Origin: Labilithrix sp.
Lineage (GTDB): Bacteria; Myxococcota; Polyangia; Polyangiales; Polyangiaceae
Assembly (NCBI GenBank): GCA_028287035.1
Contig: JAQBQL010000177.1
Location: 1 to 31,569, forward strand
DNA length: 31,569 bases
Direction: 5' to 3'
Shown here: in pieces, positions 9,294-18,215 of the stretch
Layout of the letters: each line of letters opens with the position of its first letter
How positions within the stretch are numbered: the first letter of the stretch is position 1
The notes under the pieces: generated by a model
The model's database searches: none
What the model saw: only the letters and a program-made list of their open reading frames with translations
What the model was told of the DNA's origin: nothing
Made by a program: the position numbers and the translations under genes

Positions 9294-10413
9294 GACCCAC
9301 CTCCTCGCCGCGCGCGCTGCCCCGCATGGCCCCCGGAAGACTCACCCCGTGCTCGTCGAGCTGCGCCTTGCACGCCGGCACGAGGCCCGTCGCGACGAGC
9401 CGGCTCTGCACCGCGCACCCGTGGACCACGTCAGCGTAGCGGCGCACGAACAGATCGCGCAGCACGTAGGCCTGCGTGACGGCATCGAACCCGGCGACCT
9501 CGGTGATGTGCGTGACCTTGCGCGTCCCATCCTGGAGGCGCGCCACCTGGACGATGATCTGGATGCCGGACCCGATCTGGGCGCGCATCGCGGCGAGCGG
9601 CATCTCGACGTCGCTCATCATCGCCATGGTCTCCATGCGGGTCAGCGTGTCCCGCGGATACGTGGCGTGCAGCGTGCCCATGCAGCCGCCGTGTCCGCTC
9701 GTCATCGCCTGGACGATGTCGAGCGCCTCGCCCCCGCGGATCTCGCCGACCACCACGCGATCGGGACGCATCCGGAGCGTCGCTCGGAAGATGTCACGGA
9801 TCGATACCGCCCCTTCCCCGTGGGCATCGGCCGGCCGCGCCTCCAGCTGCACGACGTGCGGCTTCTGGAACTGCACCTCGCGCGAGTCCTCGATCACCAC
9901 CACGCGTTCGCCGTCCGGGATGAAGCCCGAGAGCGCATTGAGCATCGACGTCTTCCCGCTCCCGGTGCCCCCGGCGACCAGGATGTTGCACTTGGCGACC
10001 ACGAACGCCTGCAGCGCGTCGGCCGCGTCACGCGTGAGGGACTCGAAGCCGACGAGGCGCTCGACCGTGAGCGCCTCCTTGAAGAACCGTCGGATCGACA
10101 CGTGCGGACCGTCGGGCGAGACAGGCGGCAGGATCGCCTCGACCCGGGACCCGTCGGGGAGCCGCCCCTCGAGGATGGGCCGGCTCGCGCTGATCGGCTT
10201 GCCCACGTATTGGGACAGGTTGCGGATGGCCGCGGTCAGCGCCTCGGGGCCGTCGAACCGGGCGTCGACGCGCGCGAGCTGGCCTCGCCGCTCCACGTAG
10301 ATGCAGTCGGGGCCGTTGATCATGATCTCGCTCACCGTGGGATCGTCGAGATACGGACGGATCGGCGCAAAGAACGAAAGGAGGGTCTTCTCGAATATCT
10401 TGGTGGAGATCAC
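9277..10413 (-). CDS. Second TadA/CpaF-type secretion ATPase (no FHA domain)
   Basis: 378 residues of the VirB11/TadA family of hexameric traffic ATPases. Visible motifs: LDDPTVSEIMINGPDCIYVE, the usual start of the N2 domain; Walker A AGGTGSGKTSML at about 145-155; an Asp box region VVVIEDSREVQ; Walker B RPDRVVVGEIRGGEAL; and the His box GHGGCMGTLHATYP. Compared with the FHA-fused ATPase upstream, it lacks the long helical N-terminal region. It has a different C-terminal tail with two cysteines (HGCAV, PACKAQL) that ends in MRGSARGEEVGHERSL. It should power assembly, retraction or a distinct substrate step of the Tad machine. The start overlaps the stop of the TPR lipoprotein gene by four bases (10410-10413). 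Having two such ATPases in one Tad operon is unusual. Confidence 0.93.
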
Positions 10414-10976
10414 GGAACGCTCCTCATCAGGTTCTCGCGGGCGACCTCGCGGTGCTCGCCCTCGGGGGACACCGCCAGATAGGCGCGAAACTCGCGATCC
10501 GCAGCCATCACGTCGCCGTCACCCTTCTCGAGCAGCGCAAGTGTGTAGTGCGCGTCGGCGAAGGCCGGTTTCGATCCGAGCACCAGCGCCAGCTCGGTAC
10601 GCGCCTTCTTCTCGTCCCCCACCGCGATGCGCAGCGTGGCGGCCGCGAACCGGACGTCAACGTCGCGCGGGTGGTTGCGGAGGTAATCGTCGGCATACTC
10701 CAGCGCAACGGGATAGCGGCCGTCGGCGGCGCACACCGCGACGAGCCTGCGGACCAGCAACGGCGCGTCACCGTTCGACCGGAGCGCACCGGCGAAGTAC
10801 TGCTCGGCACGCGTCATGTCCCCCACTGCCGCGAACTGGTCGCCGCGGGCCATCAGCTCGTCCGGAGCCGACTCGGCCTGGAGCGCCGTGACGCCCCGCT
10901 GGAGCTTCGTCTGCGAGGCGCAGCCCGCCGAGCACGCCAGCACGATCAAAAGGAAACAACGTGGCGCCCGGTTCAT
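10410..10976 (-). CDS. tadD: TadD-like TPR lipoprotein
   Basis: 188 residues. An N-terminal hydrophobic signal leads to a lipobox at CSAGCAS (Cys near residue 19), so it should be lipid-anchored. The rest is helical with TPR-like repeats: ELMARGDQFAAVGDMTRAEQYFAGALRSNGDAP, then a repeat around YPVALEYADDYLRNHPRD, then PAFADAHYTLALLEKGDGDVMAADREFRAYL. TadD in other Tad systems is a TPR lipoprotein thought to pilot or support the secretin, so assignment by fold and position is reasonable. The start at 10976 overlaps the preceding FHA-like gene by four bases and the stop overlaps the second ATPase gene by four bases, which implies translational coupling. Confidence 0.82.
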   Translation of the reverse strand: MNRAPRCFLLIVLACSAGCASQTKLQRGVTALQAESAPDELMARGDQFAAVGDMTRAEQYFAGALRSNGDAPLLVRRLVAVCAADGRYPVALEYADDYLRNHPRDVDVRFAAATLRIAVGDEKKARTELALVLGSKPAFADAHYTLALLEKGDGDVMAADREFRAYLAVSPEGEHREVARENLMRSVP

Positions 10977-11833
10977 CGCTTCTTCTCCACGTTTCGGTTC
11001 TTGAGATTCTGCTGCACGCTCCTGAGAAATTGCGGATACGCGCCCGACTGACCGTCGGTGAGCGCCGCGAGCACCGCCACGTCCTGCGCGGCGAGCTCGT
11101 GGTCGTCGACGAGGAGAAGGCGCTCGAGCCGGAGGCGCCGGGCCCGGAAATCGAGCGTCGTCTCCTCGCGGAGGCGGCGAGCATTGAGGGCCGCCTCCTC
11201 GCTGGCGTCGGCGAGCTGCCCCTGGCGGTAACAGACCGCCGCGAGATCGTAGCCCTCGATCGCGATGCGGGCCTCCCGAGGGTCGAAGGGGCTCCGCTCG
11301 CGGGCCGCTTCGGCGCGGGCCCGGTGATCGTCGGCCGTGGCGCGTGCCTCGACCGCGTCGGTGCGCGAGCAGCGCTCCGGAGCGGGCGCGAAGAGCTCGG
11401 GCACGGAGGTCGGGACGGGCGGCGGCGGCGCGGGCCCGCGGGTCGCGACGACCACGATGGCCACCGCGAGACCGGCGACCACCAGGAGCTTTCCGATCAT
11501 CGCCGGGCCGAGGGCCGGCGCCTTGACGGCAGCCTGCGGCGCCACCCAGGTGATCTGGATGCGCGTCGCGGCCACCACCAGCAGACCGCTGGCCGGCAGC
11601 TGACCGGCGACCGGATGCCCGTCGAGGCTGCTCGGGGGCGTCGCTACGAGGGCGGCGATGCGCGGCGGGAGGCCGGCGGCCTGCTCGATGACGACATGCT
11701 CGAACGCCGCCTGGTCCGCCGAGAGGCGGACGTCGCAATGAGCGCCGCTGCCGATGACGATCCGCACAGATCCCGCGGCGGTCCGCTCGCGTCGCCCGTC
11801 GGCGTGGAGGATGTCGAATGCGAAGGTCTCCAT
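10973..11833 (-). CDS. FHA-like / single-pass membrane protein of the Tad operon
   Basis: 286 residues. Residues 1-95 look like a degenerate FHA fold: VRIVIGSGAHCDVRL replaces the usual Gly-Arg with Gly-Ser, AAFEHVVI keeps only the His, and LDGHPV stands where Asn-Gly is expected. Phosphothreonine binding therefore looks unlikely. A transmembrane helix spans about 112-131 (MIGKLLVVAGLAVAIVVVA). After a proline linker the C-terminal half is helical and TPR-like (AIEGYDLAAVCYRQGQLADASEEAALNARRL). Domain order FHA-like, membrane helix, helical repeats matches the longer protein at 7881-9293, so the two are probably paralogues. The topology would put the FHA-like part in the cytoplasm near the motors and the helices in the periplasm. 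The stop overlaps the next gene by four bases, and tadC ends seven bases upstream. Confidence 0.8.
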   Translation of the reverse strand: METFAFDILHADGRRERTAAGSVRIVIGSGAHCDVRLSADQAAFEHVVIEQAAGLPPRIAALVATPPSSLDGHPVAGQLPASGLLVVAATRIQITWVAPQAAVKAPALGPAMIGKLLVVAGLAVAIVVVATRGPAPPPPVPTSVPELFAPAPERCSRTDAVEARATADDHRARAEAARERSPFDPREARIAIEGYDLAAVCYRQGQLADASEEAALNARRLREETTLDFRARRLRLERLLLVDDHELAAQDVAVLAALTDGQSGAYPQFLRSVQQNLKNRNVEKKR

Positions 11834-11840
11834 GACGTTC

Positions 11841-12743
11841 TCAGATCCCGCTCTGCGAGAGGCGGATGGCCATCGGGCCGACGATGAGGATGAGGATGGC
11901 GAGGAAGACGAGGACGAGCGGCATGATCATGGACACGCCAGCCTTGGCGGCCGCCTCCTCGGCGGCGACGGTGCGACGCTGGCGCGATACCTCGGCCTGG
12001 ATGCGCAGCACCTCGGCGAGGGGATTCCCGCGGAGCTCCGCCTGCACGACGCTTCCCACGAACTCGTTGACCGCGTCGAGCGGGGCGCGCTCGGCGAGCT
12101 CCTCGAGCGCCTGACGCCGCGTGCGACCGAGCGAGAGGCTCTGGAGGACCAACGTGAGCTCCTCGATGAGCGGATCGTTCGGGGTGCCCGACTTCTCGAC
12201 CACCTGCCGGAGCGCATTCGGGAAGTCGAGCCCGGCGCTCATGCTGAGCGCGAGGAGATCGACGGCGCTGGGGAGCCGGCGCCCGATCGCCTTCGAACGT
12301 TCGCTGGCGTGGCTCGACACCGTGAGGAACGGGGCGAGGCCCCCGAAGACGCCGACCGCCACGACGAGCATCGGCCCGACCTTCACGACCAGGTTGGCGA
12401 GGCCGCCGGCGACGAGCCCCGCCGCCGACCCGAGCAGCCCGAGCGCCACGAGCTCCTCCGCGAGGAGTCCGAGGTAACTGCCTGCCATGACCACCTGTCG
12501 GTCGAGCGACCCGCGGAGTTGCGGCGAAAGAAGCCCGTGGACACGCTGCCCGATCCAGCGGACGAGCGGCTCCAGCCGGGCATACGCGCCGCCTCGCTCG
12601 AGCGTCCGCTGCCGAACCAGCCCGCGCACGCCGGTGCGAACCCCCGTCGGCATGGCCGCCCCGGCCGCCCAGTACGTCAGGGACGCGGCGCACACGAACG
12701 CGGGCACGAGCGCTGCGACCTCGAGGGCGACGAGCGCGTTCAT
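11841..12743 (-). CDS. tadC: TadC inner-membrane platform protein
   Basis: 300 residues, type II secretion F domain family. Hydrophobic segments are visible at the N-terminus (ALVALEVAALVPAFVCAASL), in the middle (ELVALGLLGSAAGLVAGGLANLV and MLVVAVGVFGGLAPFL) and at the C-terminus (MPLVLVFLAILILIVGPMAI). The T2SF core reads GRRLPSAVDLLALSMSAGLDFPNALRQVV. With TadB it forms the platform on which the ATPase acts to move pilins. The start is the ATG at 12743, which overlaps the tadB stop by four bases. A longer open frame upstream is only an extension without starts that fit. Confidence 0.93.
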   Translation of the reverse strand: MNALVALEVAALVPAFVCAASLTYWAAGAAMPTGVRTGVRGLVRQRTLERGGAYARLEPLVRWIGQRVHGLLSPQLRGSLDRQVVMAGSYLGLLAEELVALGLLGSAAGLVAGGLANLVVKVGPMLVVAVGVFGGLAPFLTVSSHASERSKAIGRRLPSAVDLLALSMSAGLDFPNALRQVVEKSGTPNDPLIEELTLVLQSLSLGRTRRQALEELAERAPLDAVNEFVGSVVQAELRGNPLAEVLRIQAEVSRQRRTVAAEEAAAKAGVSMIMPLVLVFLAILILIVGPMAIRLSQSGI

Positions 12744-13612
12744 ACGTCCACCGCGAGGACCTTGCGGGCCACGAGCAGCGATGCCACCCAGAGGATGACG
12801 GCGACGCCAACCGCCATCTGCCCGAGCAGGGAGTGCTGGAGCGGATCGAAGTAGCCGTCCTGGGCCGCGTTGAAACCGAAGACGATGAGCAGCGGGAACA
12901 CGGCGAGGACCCAGAGCTGCATCCTCCCCTCCCCGGTCTTCGTCCGGACGACCCCGAGGAGCCGGTTCATCTCGCGGATCGTGCTGGCGGTGCGCTCGAG
13001 CACCACGGGCAGGTTGCCGCCGACGCGGAGCCCGATGAGGACGGCCGAGAAGGCGACGTCGACCCAGCGGCTCTTCACCCGCTTCGACATCGCATGAAGC
13101 CCGTCCTCGAGGGTGGACCCGACGCGCATCTCGCGAAGGATCTGCTCGATCTCCTGCTTCGTCGGCTGCTGCAGCGTCATGGCCGTGGCCTGCAGCGCCG
13201 CCGCCGGGCTCGGGACGGTCTTCAGCGAATTGGCAAGCGACATCACGAATCCGTCGACCTGCGCCTCGAGCTGCGCGACGCGTGCTCGGCGGTCGCGCCA
13301 CAGCTTGAACGAGGGACCGAGCGCCACGACCACCGCGCACAGCGCCGCATACGGCATGTCGACGGCGATCTTGGCGAGGCCGACGAGCGCAAGACCCGCG
13401 AGCTGCACCTGAGCGATGCGGCGACCCACGGGCGCGCGGAAAAGGAGCCGGAGCTCGGCATCCAGATGGTGGACGTAGCGGCGGTAGAGCCGCGCCGCCG
13501 CCGTCTCCTCGGACGCCACCGCGTAGGCCCCGAGGGCTGCGGCGACCCCGACGATGCCGGCAAGGGCGGAGAGCAGGAGCCCGTCGGCGCGCGAAGCGAG
13601 GAGCGGGCTCAC
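12740..13612 (-). CDS. tadB: TadB inner-membrane platform protein
   Basis: 290 residues, type II secretion F domain family. Two hydrophobic stretches near the N-terminus (GIVGVAAALGAYAV, and LAGLALVGLAKIAVDMPYAA to about residue 95) precede the cytoplasmic T2SF core (QVDGFVMSLANSLKTVPSPAAALQ, later MRVGSTLEDGLHAMSKRVKS). The protein ends with two membrane helices (LWVLAVFPLLIVFGF and AVGVAVILWVASLLVA). It sits directly after the FHA-TadA gene, with a four-base overlap at 13609-13612, and before tadC, the conserved tadA-tadB-tadC order. Confidence 0.94.
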   Translation of the reverse strand: MSPLLASRADGLLLSALAGIVGVAAALGAYAVASEETAAARLYRRYVHHLDAELRLLFRAPVGRRIAQVQLAGLALVGLAKIAVDMPYAALCAVVVALGPSFKLWRDRRARVAQLEAQVDGFVMSLANSLKTVPSPAAALQATAMTLQQPTKQEIEQILREMRVGSTLEDGLHAMSKRVKSRWVDVAFSAVLIGLRVGGNLPVVLERTASTIREMNRLLGVVRTKTGEGRMQLWVLAVFPLLIVFGFNAAQDGYFDPLQHSLLGQMAVGVAVILWVASLLVARKVLAVDV

Positions 13613-15273
13613 AGGTAATCCTCGTCCTCGCCGACGAGCCCCATCAGGAGAAACTGGTCGAGATACGTCGGCAGGAAGCCGGTGGCGCGGTACTCGCCGA
13701 GCACCTTGCCGTGGGCGCCGGTCCCGGTGCGCACGAATTCAAAGATCGGCACGAGCTCCACGTCACCCCGGTCGCCGATGCCGACCACCTCGCTGATCGC
13801 GGTGACGCGCCGCGTGCCGTCGGACAGGCGCGACTGCTGGACGATCAGCTGCACGCTGCCGGCGATCTGCTCGCGGATCGCGCGGACCGGCAGGTCGAGA
13901 CCGGCCATGAGCACGAGCGTCTCGAGCCGGGCGACCGCCTCGCGCGGGGAGTTGGCGTGGGTGGTGGTCAGCGAGCCGTCATGACCCGTGTTCATCGCCT
14001 GCAACATGTCGAGCGCCTCGCCCCCTCGGCACTCGCCGACGACGATGCGGTCGGGCCGCATGCGAAGGGCGTTCTTCACGAGATCGCGGATCGAGTACTC
14101 GCCCTTTCCCTCCATGTTCGCGGGCCGCGTCTCGAGCGAGACCACGTGGGGTTGTCGCAGCTGGAGCTCGGCGGCATCCTCGATGGTGATGATGCGCTCG
14201 TCGGCGGGAATGGCCCCGGAGAGCACGTTCAGCAGCGTGGTCTTTCCGCTGCCGGTGCCGCCCGATATGACGATGTTCTTCTTGGCAATCACGCTCCGGA
14301 GCAGGAATTGCCCCATGCGCTCGGTGAGCGCGCCGAGCTCCACGAGACGCGCCATCGAGAAGCCCTGACGGCCGAACTTGCGGATCGTGATGGCGGCGCC
14401 GCGCAGCGCGAGCGGCCTGATCACCGCATTGACGCGGGAGCCGTCGGCGAGACGCGCGTCGACCAGCGGCACCGACTCGTCGATGCGGCGGCCGAGCGGC
14501 GTGACGATGCGCTCGATGGTCGCCCGCACGCGGTCATCGTTCGTGAACCGGGCGTCGGCCCGGACGAGCTTGCCGCCCTTCTCGAGGAAGATGGTGTCGG
14601 GGTCCACCACCATGATCTCGTTGACCGTGGGGTCGGACAGGAAACGCTCGACGGGGCCGAGCCCGATGGCCTCGTCGAGGAGCGAGCCGACCAGCAGGTC
14701 CCGGTCGACGTCGGCCGGGATGCGGTCGCCGAGGCCCGTCACGATGGTGCGGAGAGCCGCGAGCACGCGCGGACGCAGCGTCGGATCGTCGTACTTGGCA
14801 ATGTCGACGGCGGCGAGATCGAGGTGCTCGAGGAGCAGCTTGTGGATCTCGGTGCGGACCGCGTTCTCCGCCTCCCACCGCGGCGCTGCCTCGGGGACGA
14901 GCTGGAGGGCGGCCGGAGGTGAAGGAGGCGCCGGGCGCGGGCTCTCCGTGCGATCGATGACGATGACGAACGGCCCGACCCCGAGCGGCGTGCCCGCGGG
15001 GGTCCGCACGGTGCTCTGCTTGACGATGCTCCGCCCGACCGAGGTGCCGTTCATCGACGTGTCGGTCACGGCCATCGTGCCGTCGGCCAGGTCGCGGACG
15101 TCCACGGAGACGTGCTGGCGCGACGCGAATCCGGTGGGGAGCGGGACCGTGCACCGCTTGTCGCGGCCGATGGTGACGACGCCCGAGGTGACGACGAGCC
15201 GCCGCTCCTCGACCGCGCCCTCGTGCTCCACGCGGACGAGCAGCTCGACCGACGGCAATGCGACCGCGCTCAT
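13609..15273 (-). CDS. tadA: FHA domain fused to TadA/CpaF secretion ATPase
   Basis: 554 residues. Residues 8-85 form a well-preserved FHA domain: VTIGRDKRCTVPL with Gly36-Arg37, SRQHVSV at 51-57, and SMNGTSVG with Asn-Gly-Thr at 75-77. These are the residues that bind phosphothreonine in the family. A proline linker leads to the helical N-terminal region of CpaF (from about 135) and the ATPase core. The core has DPTVNEIMVVDPDTIFLE, Walker A SGGTGSGKTTLLN near 331-343, ITIEDAAELQL, Walker B RPDRIVVGECRGGEAL and the His box GHDGSLTTTHANSP. It should be the main motor for pilin polymerisation, with activity or localisation tuned by a phosphorylated partner. The start overlaps the secretin gene stop and the stop overlaps tadB. 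No Ser/Thr kinase gene lies in this window. Confidence 0.95.
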   Translation of the reverse strand: MSAVALPSVELLVRVEHEGAVEERRLVVTSGVVTIGRDKRCTVPLPTGFASRQHVSVDVRDLADGTMAVTDTSMNGTSVGRSIVKQSTVRTPAGTPLGVGPFVIVIDRTESPRPAPPSPPAALQLVPEAAPRWEAENAVRTEIHKLLLEHLDLAAVDIAKYDDPTLRPRVLAALRTIVTGLGDRIPADVDRDLLVGSLLDEAIGLGPVERFLSDPTVNEIMVVDPDTIFLEKGGKLVRADARFTNDDRVRATIERIVTPLGRRIDESVPLVDARLADGSRVNAVIRPLALRGAAITIRKFGRQGFSMARLVELGALTERMGQFLLRSVIAKKNIVISGGTGSGKTTLLNVLSGAIPADERIITIEDAAELQLRQPHVVSLETRPANMEGKGEYSIRDLVKNALRMRPDRIVVGECRGGEALDMLQAMNTGHDGSLTTTHANSPREAVARLETLVLMAGLDLPVRAIREQIAGSVQLIVQQSRLSDGTRRVTAISEVVGIGDRGDVELVPIFEFVRTGTGAHGKVLGEYRATGFLPTYLDQFLLMGLVGEDEDYL

Positions 15274-16625
15274 CGCGAGAGCCTCGGCTGCGCGCCGGGG
15301 CGCTTGTCGTAGACGTTGGTCTTGTCGAGCGCTCCGCTGTAGCCCTCGAACTTGGCAATCGCCGAGTCGACCATCTCCGAGGTCTGCGTGGGCACCGCCT
15401 CGACCACGTTGGGGACCACGAAGATGGCTCCCTCGGTCTGCAGCTCCTCGTCGGCATGCGAACCGAACAGGAGGCCGAGCACCGGTATCGACGAGAGACC
15501 GGGCAGGCCGGTGACGGAGTGGGCCTGCGACTTCGTGCGAATTCCGGAGAGCACGATGGACTGGCCGAGTCGCAACGTGATGTTGGTGGTGAGCTTGCTG
15601 GTGGTGCGCCCGGGCAGCGACGTGGCGCCGGCGGATGCCGTGAGGTCGCTCACGTCGGCGACGAGCTTCATCTCGATCTCGCGCTTCTGCGGGTTGTAGC
15701 GCGGGAGCACCGTGACGTCGGTACCGAACTGGATCCGCTGCACGCCGACGGTGAGACCGGTATTGACCGTGAAGTTCTGCTCGCCGCCATTCTGGAAGTT
15801 CGCCTCGACGCCATTGTTGGTGACGACGGTGGCCTGCTTCAGGACCTTGGCCCAGCCCTTGCGGCTCGCGATGTCGAGCCGCGGGATCGGCTGGTTCGTG
15901 ATGGCGGCGGTGGCGGCGCGACTACCGCCGATGAAGTCGAAGGTCACCGTGCTCTTCACGACCTGGTCGCCGCCGATGCTCCCCGGCCAGCCGAGGCCGA
16001 CTCCATAGGACGAGTTCTTGTCGTATTGAACGAAGTAGAAGTCGATGCGCACGATGTACTTGCTGTCCGCCGCGCTCGTTCCGCCGCCGCCGCCCGGGAG
16101 GGTGACGAGGGACTCGACCTGGTTCGGATAGAGCGTCGCGATGTGCTGGACGCGCTTCATCTCGACGTCGGTGGCGACGACCCCGTCCATGACGATGCGA
16201 GCGCCGACGCGCTTCACGTGCACTCCGTTGAGGCCGTCGAGGAGCTGGTTGAGCTCCTTCTCGACGACGCCGGGCGGGCGGGCGAAGACGTGGATCGTCA
16301 GGGTCACCTGCGTGCCGTCGTTCTTGATGAGCAGCATCGTCGTCGAGCCAGGCTTGCGGCCGGCCAGCACGAACTGGCTGTTGTCGGTGGTGAGCTTCAC
16401 GTCGATGACGCCGGGGGAGCCCTCGGAGTAGTTCCGGACGTCCTTGGCGGAGACCGTCTTGTTCTCGCCGACCGCGAGGACGACCTCGTTCTCGCCCGCC
16501 GTGTCGGCGGTCCCGGCGCCGGAGGTGCTCCGGTCCTGGGTCGGAGCCGCGGAGCTCGCGGACGGTACGAGGAGACCGAGGGCGGTCAGCAGGACGGCGG
16601 AGGTGTGACGGATGGCGGGAATCAT
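15270..16625 (-). CDS. cpaC: Tad secretin (CpaC/RcpA family)
   Basis: 451 residues. The N-terminus MIPAIRHTSAVLLTALGLL...SASSAAP is a Sec signal peptide. A periplasmic pilus-assembly N domain follows (VVLAVGENKTVSAKDVRNYSEGSPGVIDVK), then a BON-like segment (VEKELNQLLDGLNGVHVKRVGARIVMDG). The secretin core from about residue 230 ends with the diagnostic VTGLPGLSSIPVLGLLFGS and the strand EGAIFVVPNVVEAVP. The protein forms the outer-membrane gated channel of the Tad machine. The gene overlaps cpaB upstream and the FHA-tadA gene downstream by four bases each. A poly-Gly stretch around residue 180 marks a flexible loop. Confidence 0.95.
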   Translation of the reverse strand: MIPAIRHTSAVLLTALGLLVPSASSAAPTQDRSTSGAGTADTAGENEVVLAVGENKTVSAKDVRNYSEGSPGVIDVKLTTDNSQFVLAGRKPGSTTMLLIKNDGTQVTLTIHVFARPPGVVEKELNQLLDGLNGVHVKRVGARIVMDGVVATDVEMKRVQHIATLYPNQVESLVTLPGGGGGTSAADSKYIVRIDFYFVQYDKNSSYGVGLGWPGSIGGDQVVKSTVTFDFIGGSRAATAAITNQPIPRLDIASRKGWAKVLKQATVVTNNGVEANFQNGGEQNFTVNTGLTVGVQRIQFGTDVTVLPRYNPQKREIEMKLVADVSDLTASAGATSLPGRTTSKLTTNITLRLGQSIVLSGIRTKSQAHSVTGLPGLSSIPVLGLLFGSHADEELQTEGAIFVVPNVVEAVPTQTSEMVDSAIAKFEGYSGALDKTNVYDKRPGAQPRLSR

Positions 16626-17392
16626 TTGCGGTCCTTCAGCTCGGTCGGGCCCGCAGGGATGTTGCTACGGCGTCGCGGGCTCTGGAGCGCCTGGCGCCGG
16701 CTCGTGTCGGTGAGCGCCGCCGAGGTCACGTCCACGGGGGCGTCGGTGATGCGTTGATCGTTGGGATTGCGGACGATCGCGCTGAGCTTCCCCTTCTCCA
16801 TGGCGACCGAGAGGAGCTGGCTCTCCTGGAGCGACGTGCTCACCGTCAGCACGGTGGCGCGGCCCGGCGCGTCCTTGCCGCCCGAGGTGGTCTCCATCCC
16901 GGTCGCGAGGACCAGCACTCGCTGGAGGAGCACCGTGGACTCCTTCGCCTCGCCGCAAACGCACAGGACGTCGATGAAGTCTCCCGGGTGCACGAGCGTC
17001 AGCACGTCCGTGATCTGGACGCGGATGGGCGTCGCGCGATTGCCAGGCTGAACGAGGGCCGACAGCGCGCGCTGGTCGTCCTTCACGGCCATCACGTCGT
17101 TCCAGACGAGGCTCTGCTGGATGGGAATGGTGCTGGTGGCGCGCAGCCCGAGGAGCTTGTCCTTCTCGACGGCGCGGACGACGCGGTCGTCGACGTAGGC
17201 CATCGGCAGATCGCGCGTCCCGAGCATCGCCTCGGTGATCGGCGTACCTCGAGGGATCACCTGCATGGCCACGAGGACCTGCACGCGGCGGCCGCCCGAC
17301 GCCTGCTCCTCGACGCGGCGCAGGTAGAGGACGAGGAGCCCGACGGCGAGGAGCCCGGTGACCAGAGCGAGAAAGGCGGGACGGGATTTCAC
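16622..17392 (-). CDS. cpaB: CpaB/RcpC pilus assembly protein
   Basis: 256 residues starting at GTG 17392, which overlaps the stop of the peptidase gene (GTGA). An N-terminal membrane anchor (AFLALVTGLLAVGLLVLYLRRV) precedes a SAF domain (VLVAMQVIPRGTPITEAMLGTRDLP) and the RcpC region (VQITDVLTLVHPGDFIDVLCVC, later VLTVSTSLQESQLLSVAMEKGKLSAIVRNP). CpaB-type proteins sit in the periplasm, may bind peptidoglycan and stabilise the secretin. A longer open frame to 17578 exists, but its N-terminal part reads as shadow of the peptidase gene, and the GTG start gives the canonical anchor. Confidence 0.92.
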   Translation of the reverse strand: MKSRPAFLALVTGLLAVGLLVLYLRRVEEQASGGRRVQVLVAMQVIPRGTPITEAMLGTRDLPMAYVDDRVVRAVEKDKLLGLRATSTIPIQQSLVWNDVMAVKDDQRALSALVQPGNRATPIRVQITDVLTLVHPGDFIDVLCVCGEAKESTVLLQRVLVLATGMETTSGGKDAPGRATVLTVSTSLQESQLLSVAMEKGKLSAIVRNPNDQRITDAPVDVTSAALTDTSRRQALQSPRRRSNIPAGPTELKDRK

Positions 17393-17940
17393 GGATTGGC
17401 CCGGTACGAGAAGACGTGGACGATGAGGGTCGCGAGAGTGCCGAGGAACACCGCGGGCCCGAGGCGGAACCACGTGATCATCTCGGCGGGAATCGCCTTG
17501 CGCGCGGCGCGCGGGCGGAGCGGATTGGCCACGAGCGCGAGGGTGCGCCCGGCCGTACGGAGGAGCGTGCCCTCCCACGCGAGCTTCGCGGGCGCGAGGA
17601 GCATCGCGGCGACGAAGCCGTAGGTCTCGGCCTCGAGCCCGCCGAGCGGCAGGAGGGATGCACCGAGCGCGGCGAAGAGCTTCACGTCGCCGCCGCCCAT
17701 GGCCCCCTTCCAGTGCATGAGCAGGGGTGCCAGGGCGCAGAGCAGCGCGCCGGCGACGGCGAGACCGGCGTGCTCCACTCCCGCGCCGAGCCCGCGCGTC
17801 AACGTCCCGTGGACGAAGTGACCGAGGATCGCGACCGTGAGCCCGAGCAGCGTGAGCCGGTTGGGGATGTGGCCGGTGCGCCAGTCGTACCAGGCCGCAG
17901 CTGCAGCGAGGACCACGGCGAATGCGAGGGAGGGGAGCAT
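17389..17940 (-). CDS. tadV: Prepilin peptidase TadV/CpaA
   Basis: 183 residues, an aspartic membrane protease of the A24 family without the methylase domain, as usual for Tad systems. The two catalytic aspartates are visible: Asp19 in YDWRTGHIPNRLT and Asp85 in the GxGD-like motif MGGGDVKLFAALGA. Several membrane helices surround them. It should remove the leader of the Flp pilins and of the TadE-like pseudopilins just before the hydrophobic helix. It starts 15 bases after the larger Flp pilin gene. The C-terminal third (ALVANPLRPRAARKAIPAEMITW and a last helix) is longer than in the shortest members. Confidence 0.94.
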   Translation of the reverse strand: MLPSLAFAVVLAAAAAWYDWRTGHIPNRLTLLGLTVAILGHFVHGTLTRGLGAGVEHAGLAVAGALLCALAPLLMHWKGAMGGGDVKLFAALGASLLPLGGLEAETYGFVAAMLLAPAKLAWEGTLLRTAGRTLALVANPLRPRAARKAIPAEMITWFRLGPAVFLGTLATLIVHVFSYRANP

Positions 17941-17955
17941 GGCGTCAGGCGCCGC

Positions 17956-18171
17956 TCAGTTGTGACCGAGGTTGCCGGCGCCGTTGGCCTGCACGCCCTC
18001 GATGGTCGTGCCCTGCGTCTGCACGGTCGTCTGCACGCTCTTGCTGAACGCCTGGAAACCCACGACCGCGAGGAGCGCCACGATGCCGACGAGGATGATG
18101 TACTCGACCATGTTCGCGCCGCGCGTGGCCCGCGCGAGGTTACGGATCGTGCTCTTGATGTTCTTCTTCAT
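17956..18171 (-). CDS. flp: Flp-type major pilin
   Basis: 71 residues from the ATG at 18171, chosen because AGGAA lies six to seven bases upstream; an earlier ATG at 18219 would overlap the small pilin gene and has no such site. The leader MKKNIKSTIRNLARATRG is basic, and the cleavage site is Gly18 followed by ANMVEY, the Flp consensus with Glu at +5 and Tyr at +6. A hydrophobic helix follows (IILVGIVALLAVVGFQAF), then a short polar tail rich in Thr, Gln, Asn and Gly. This is likely the main fibre subunit. tadV follows after 15 bases. Confidence 0.95.
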   Translation of the reverse strand: MKKNIKSTIRNLARATRGANMVEYIILVGIVALLAVVGFQAFSKSVQTTVQTQGTTIEGVQANGAGNLGHN

Positions 18172-18215
18172 GATTGTTCCTGCTTCTCTTCTTGGGTAAG
18201 TGGCAAATGCCCGGT

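Noticed and set aside
15258..16757. Plus-strand frame of 499 codons across the secretin
   Set aside because: The minus strand encodes a clear secretin with a signal peptide. The plus frame is low-complexity shadow.
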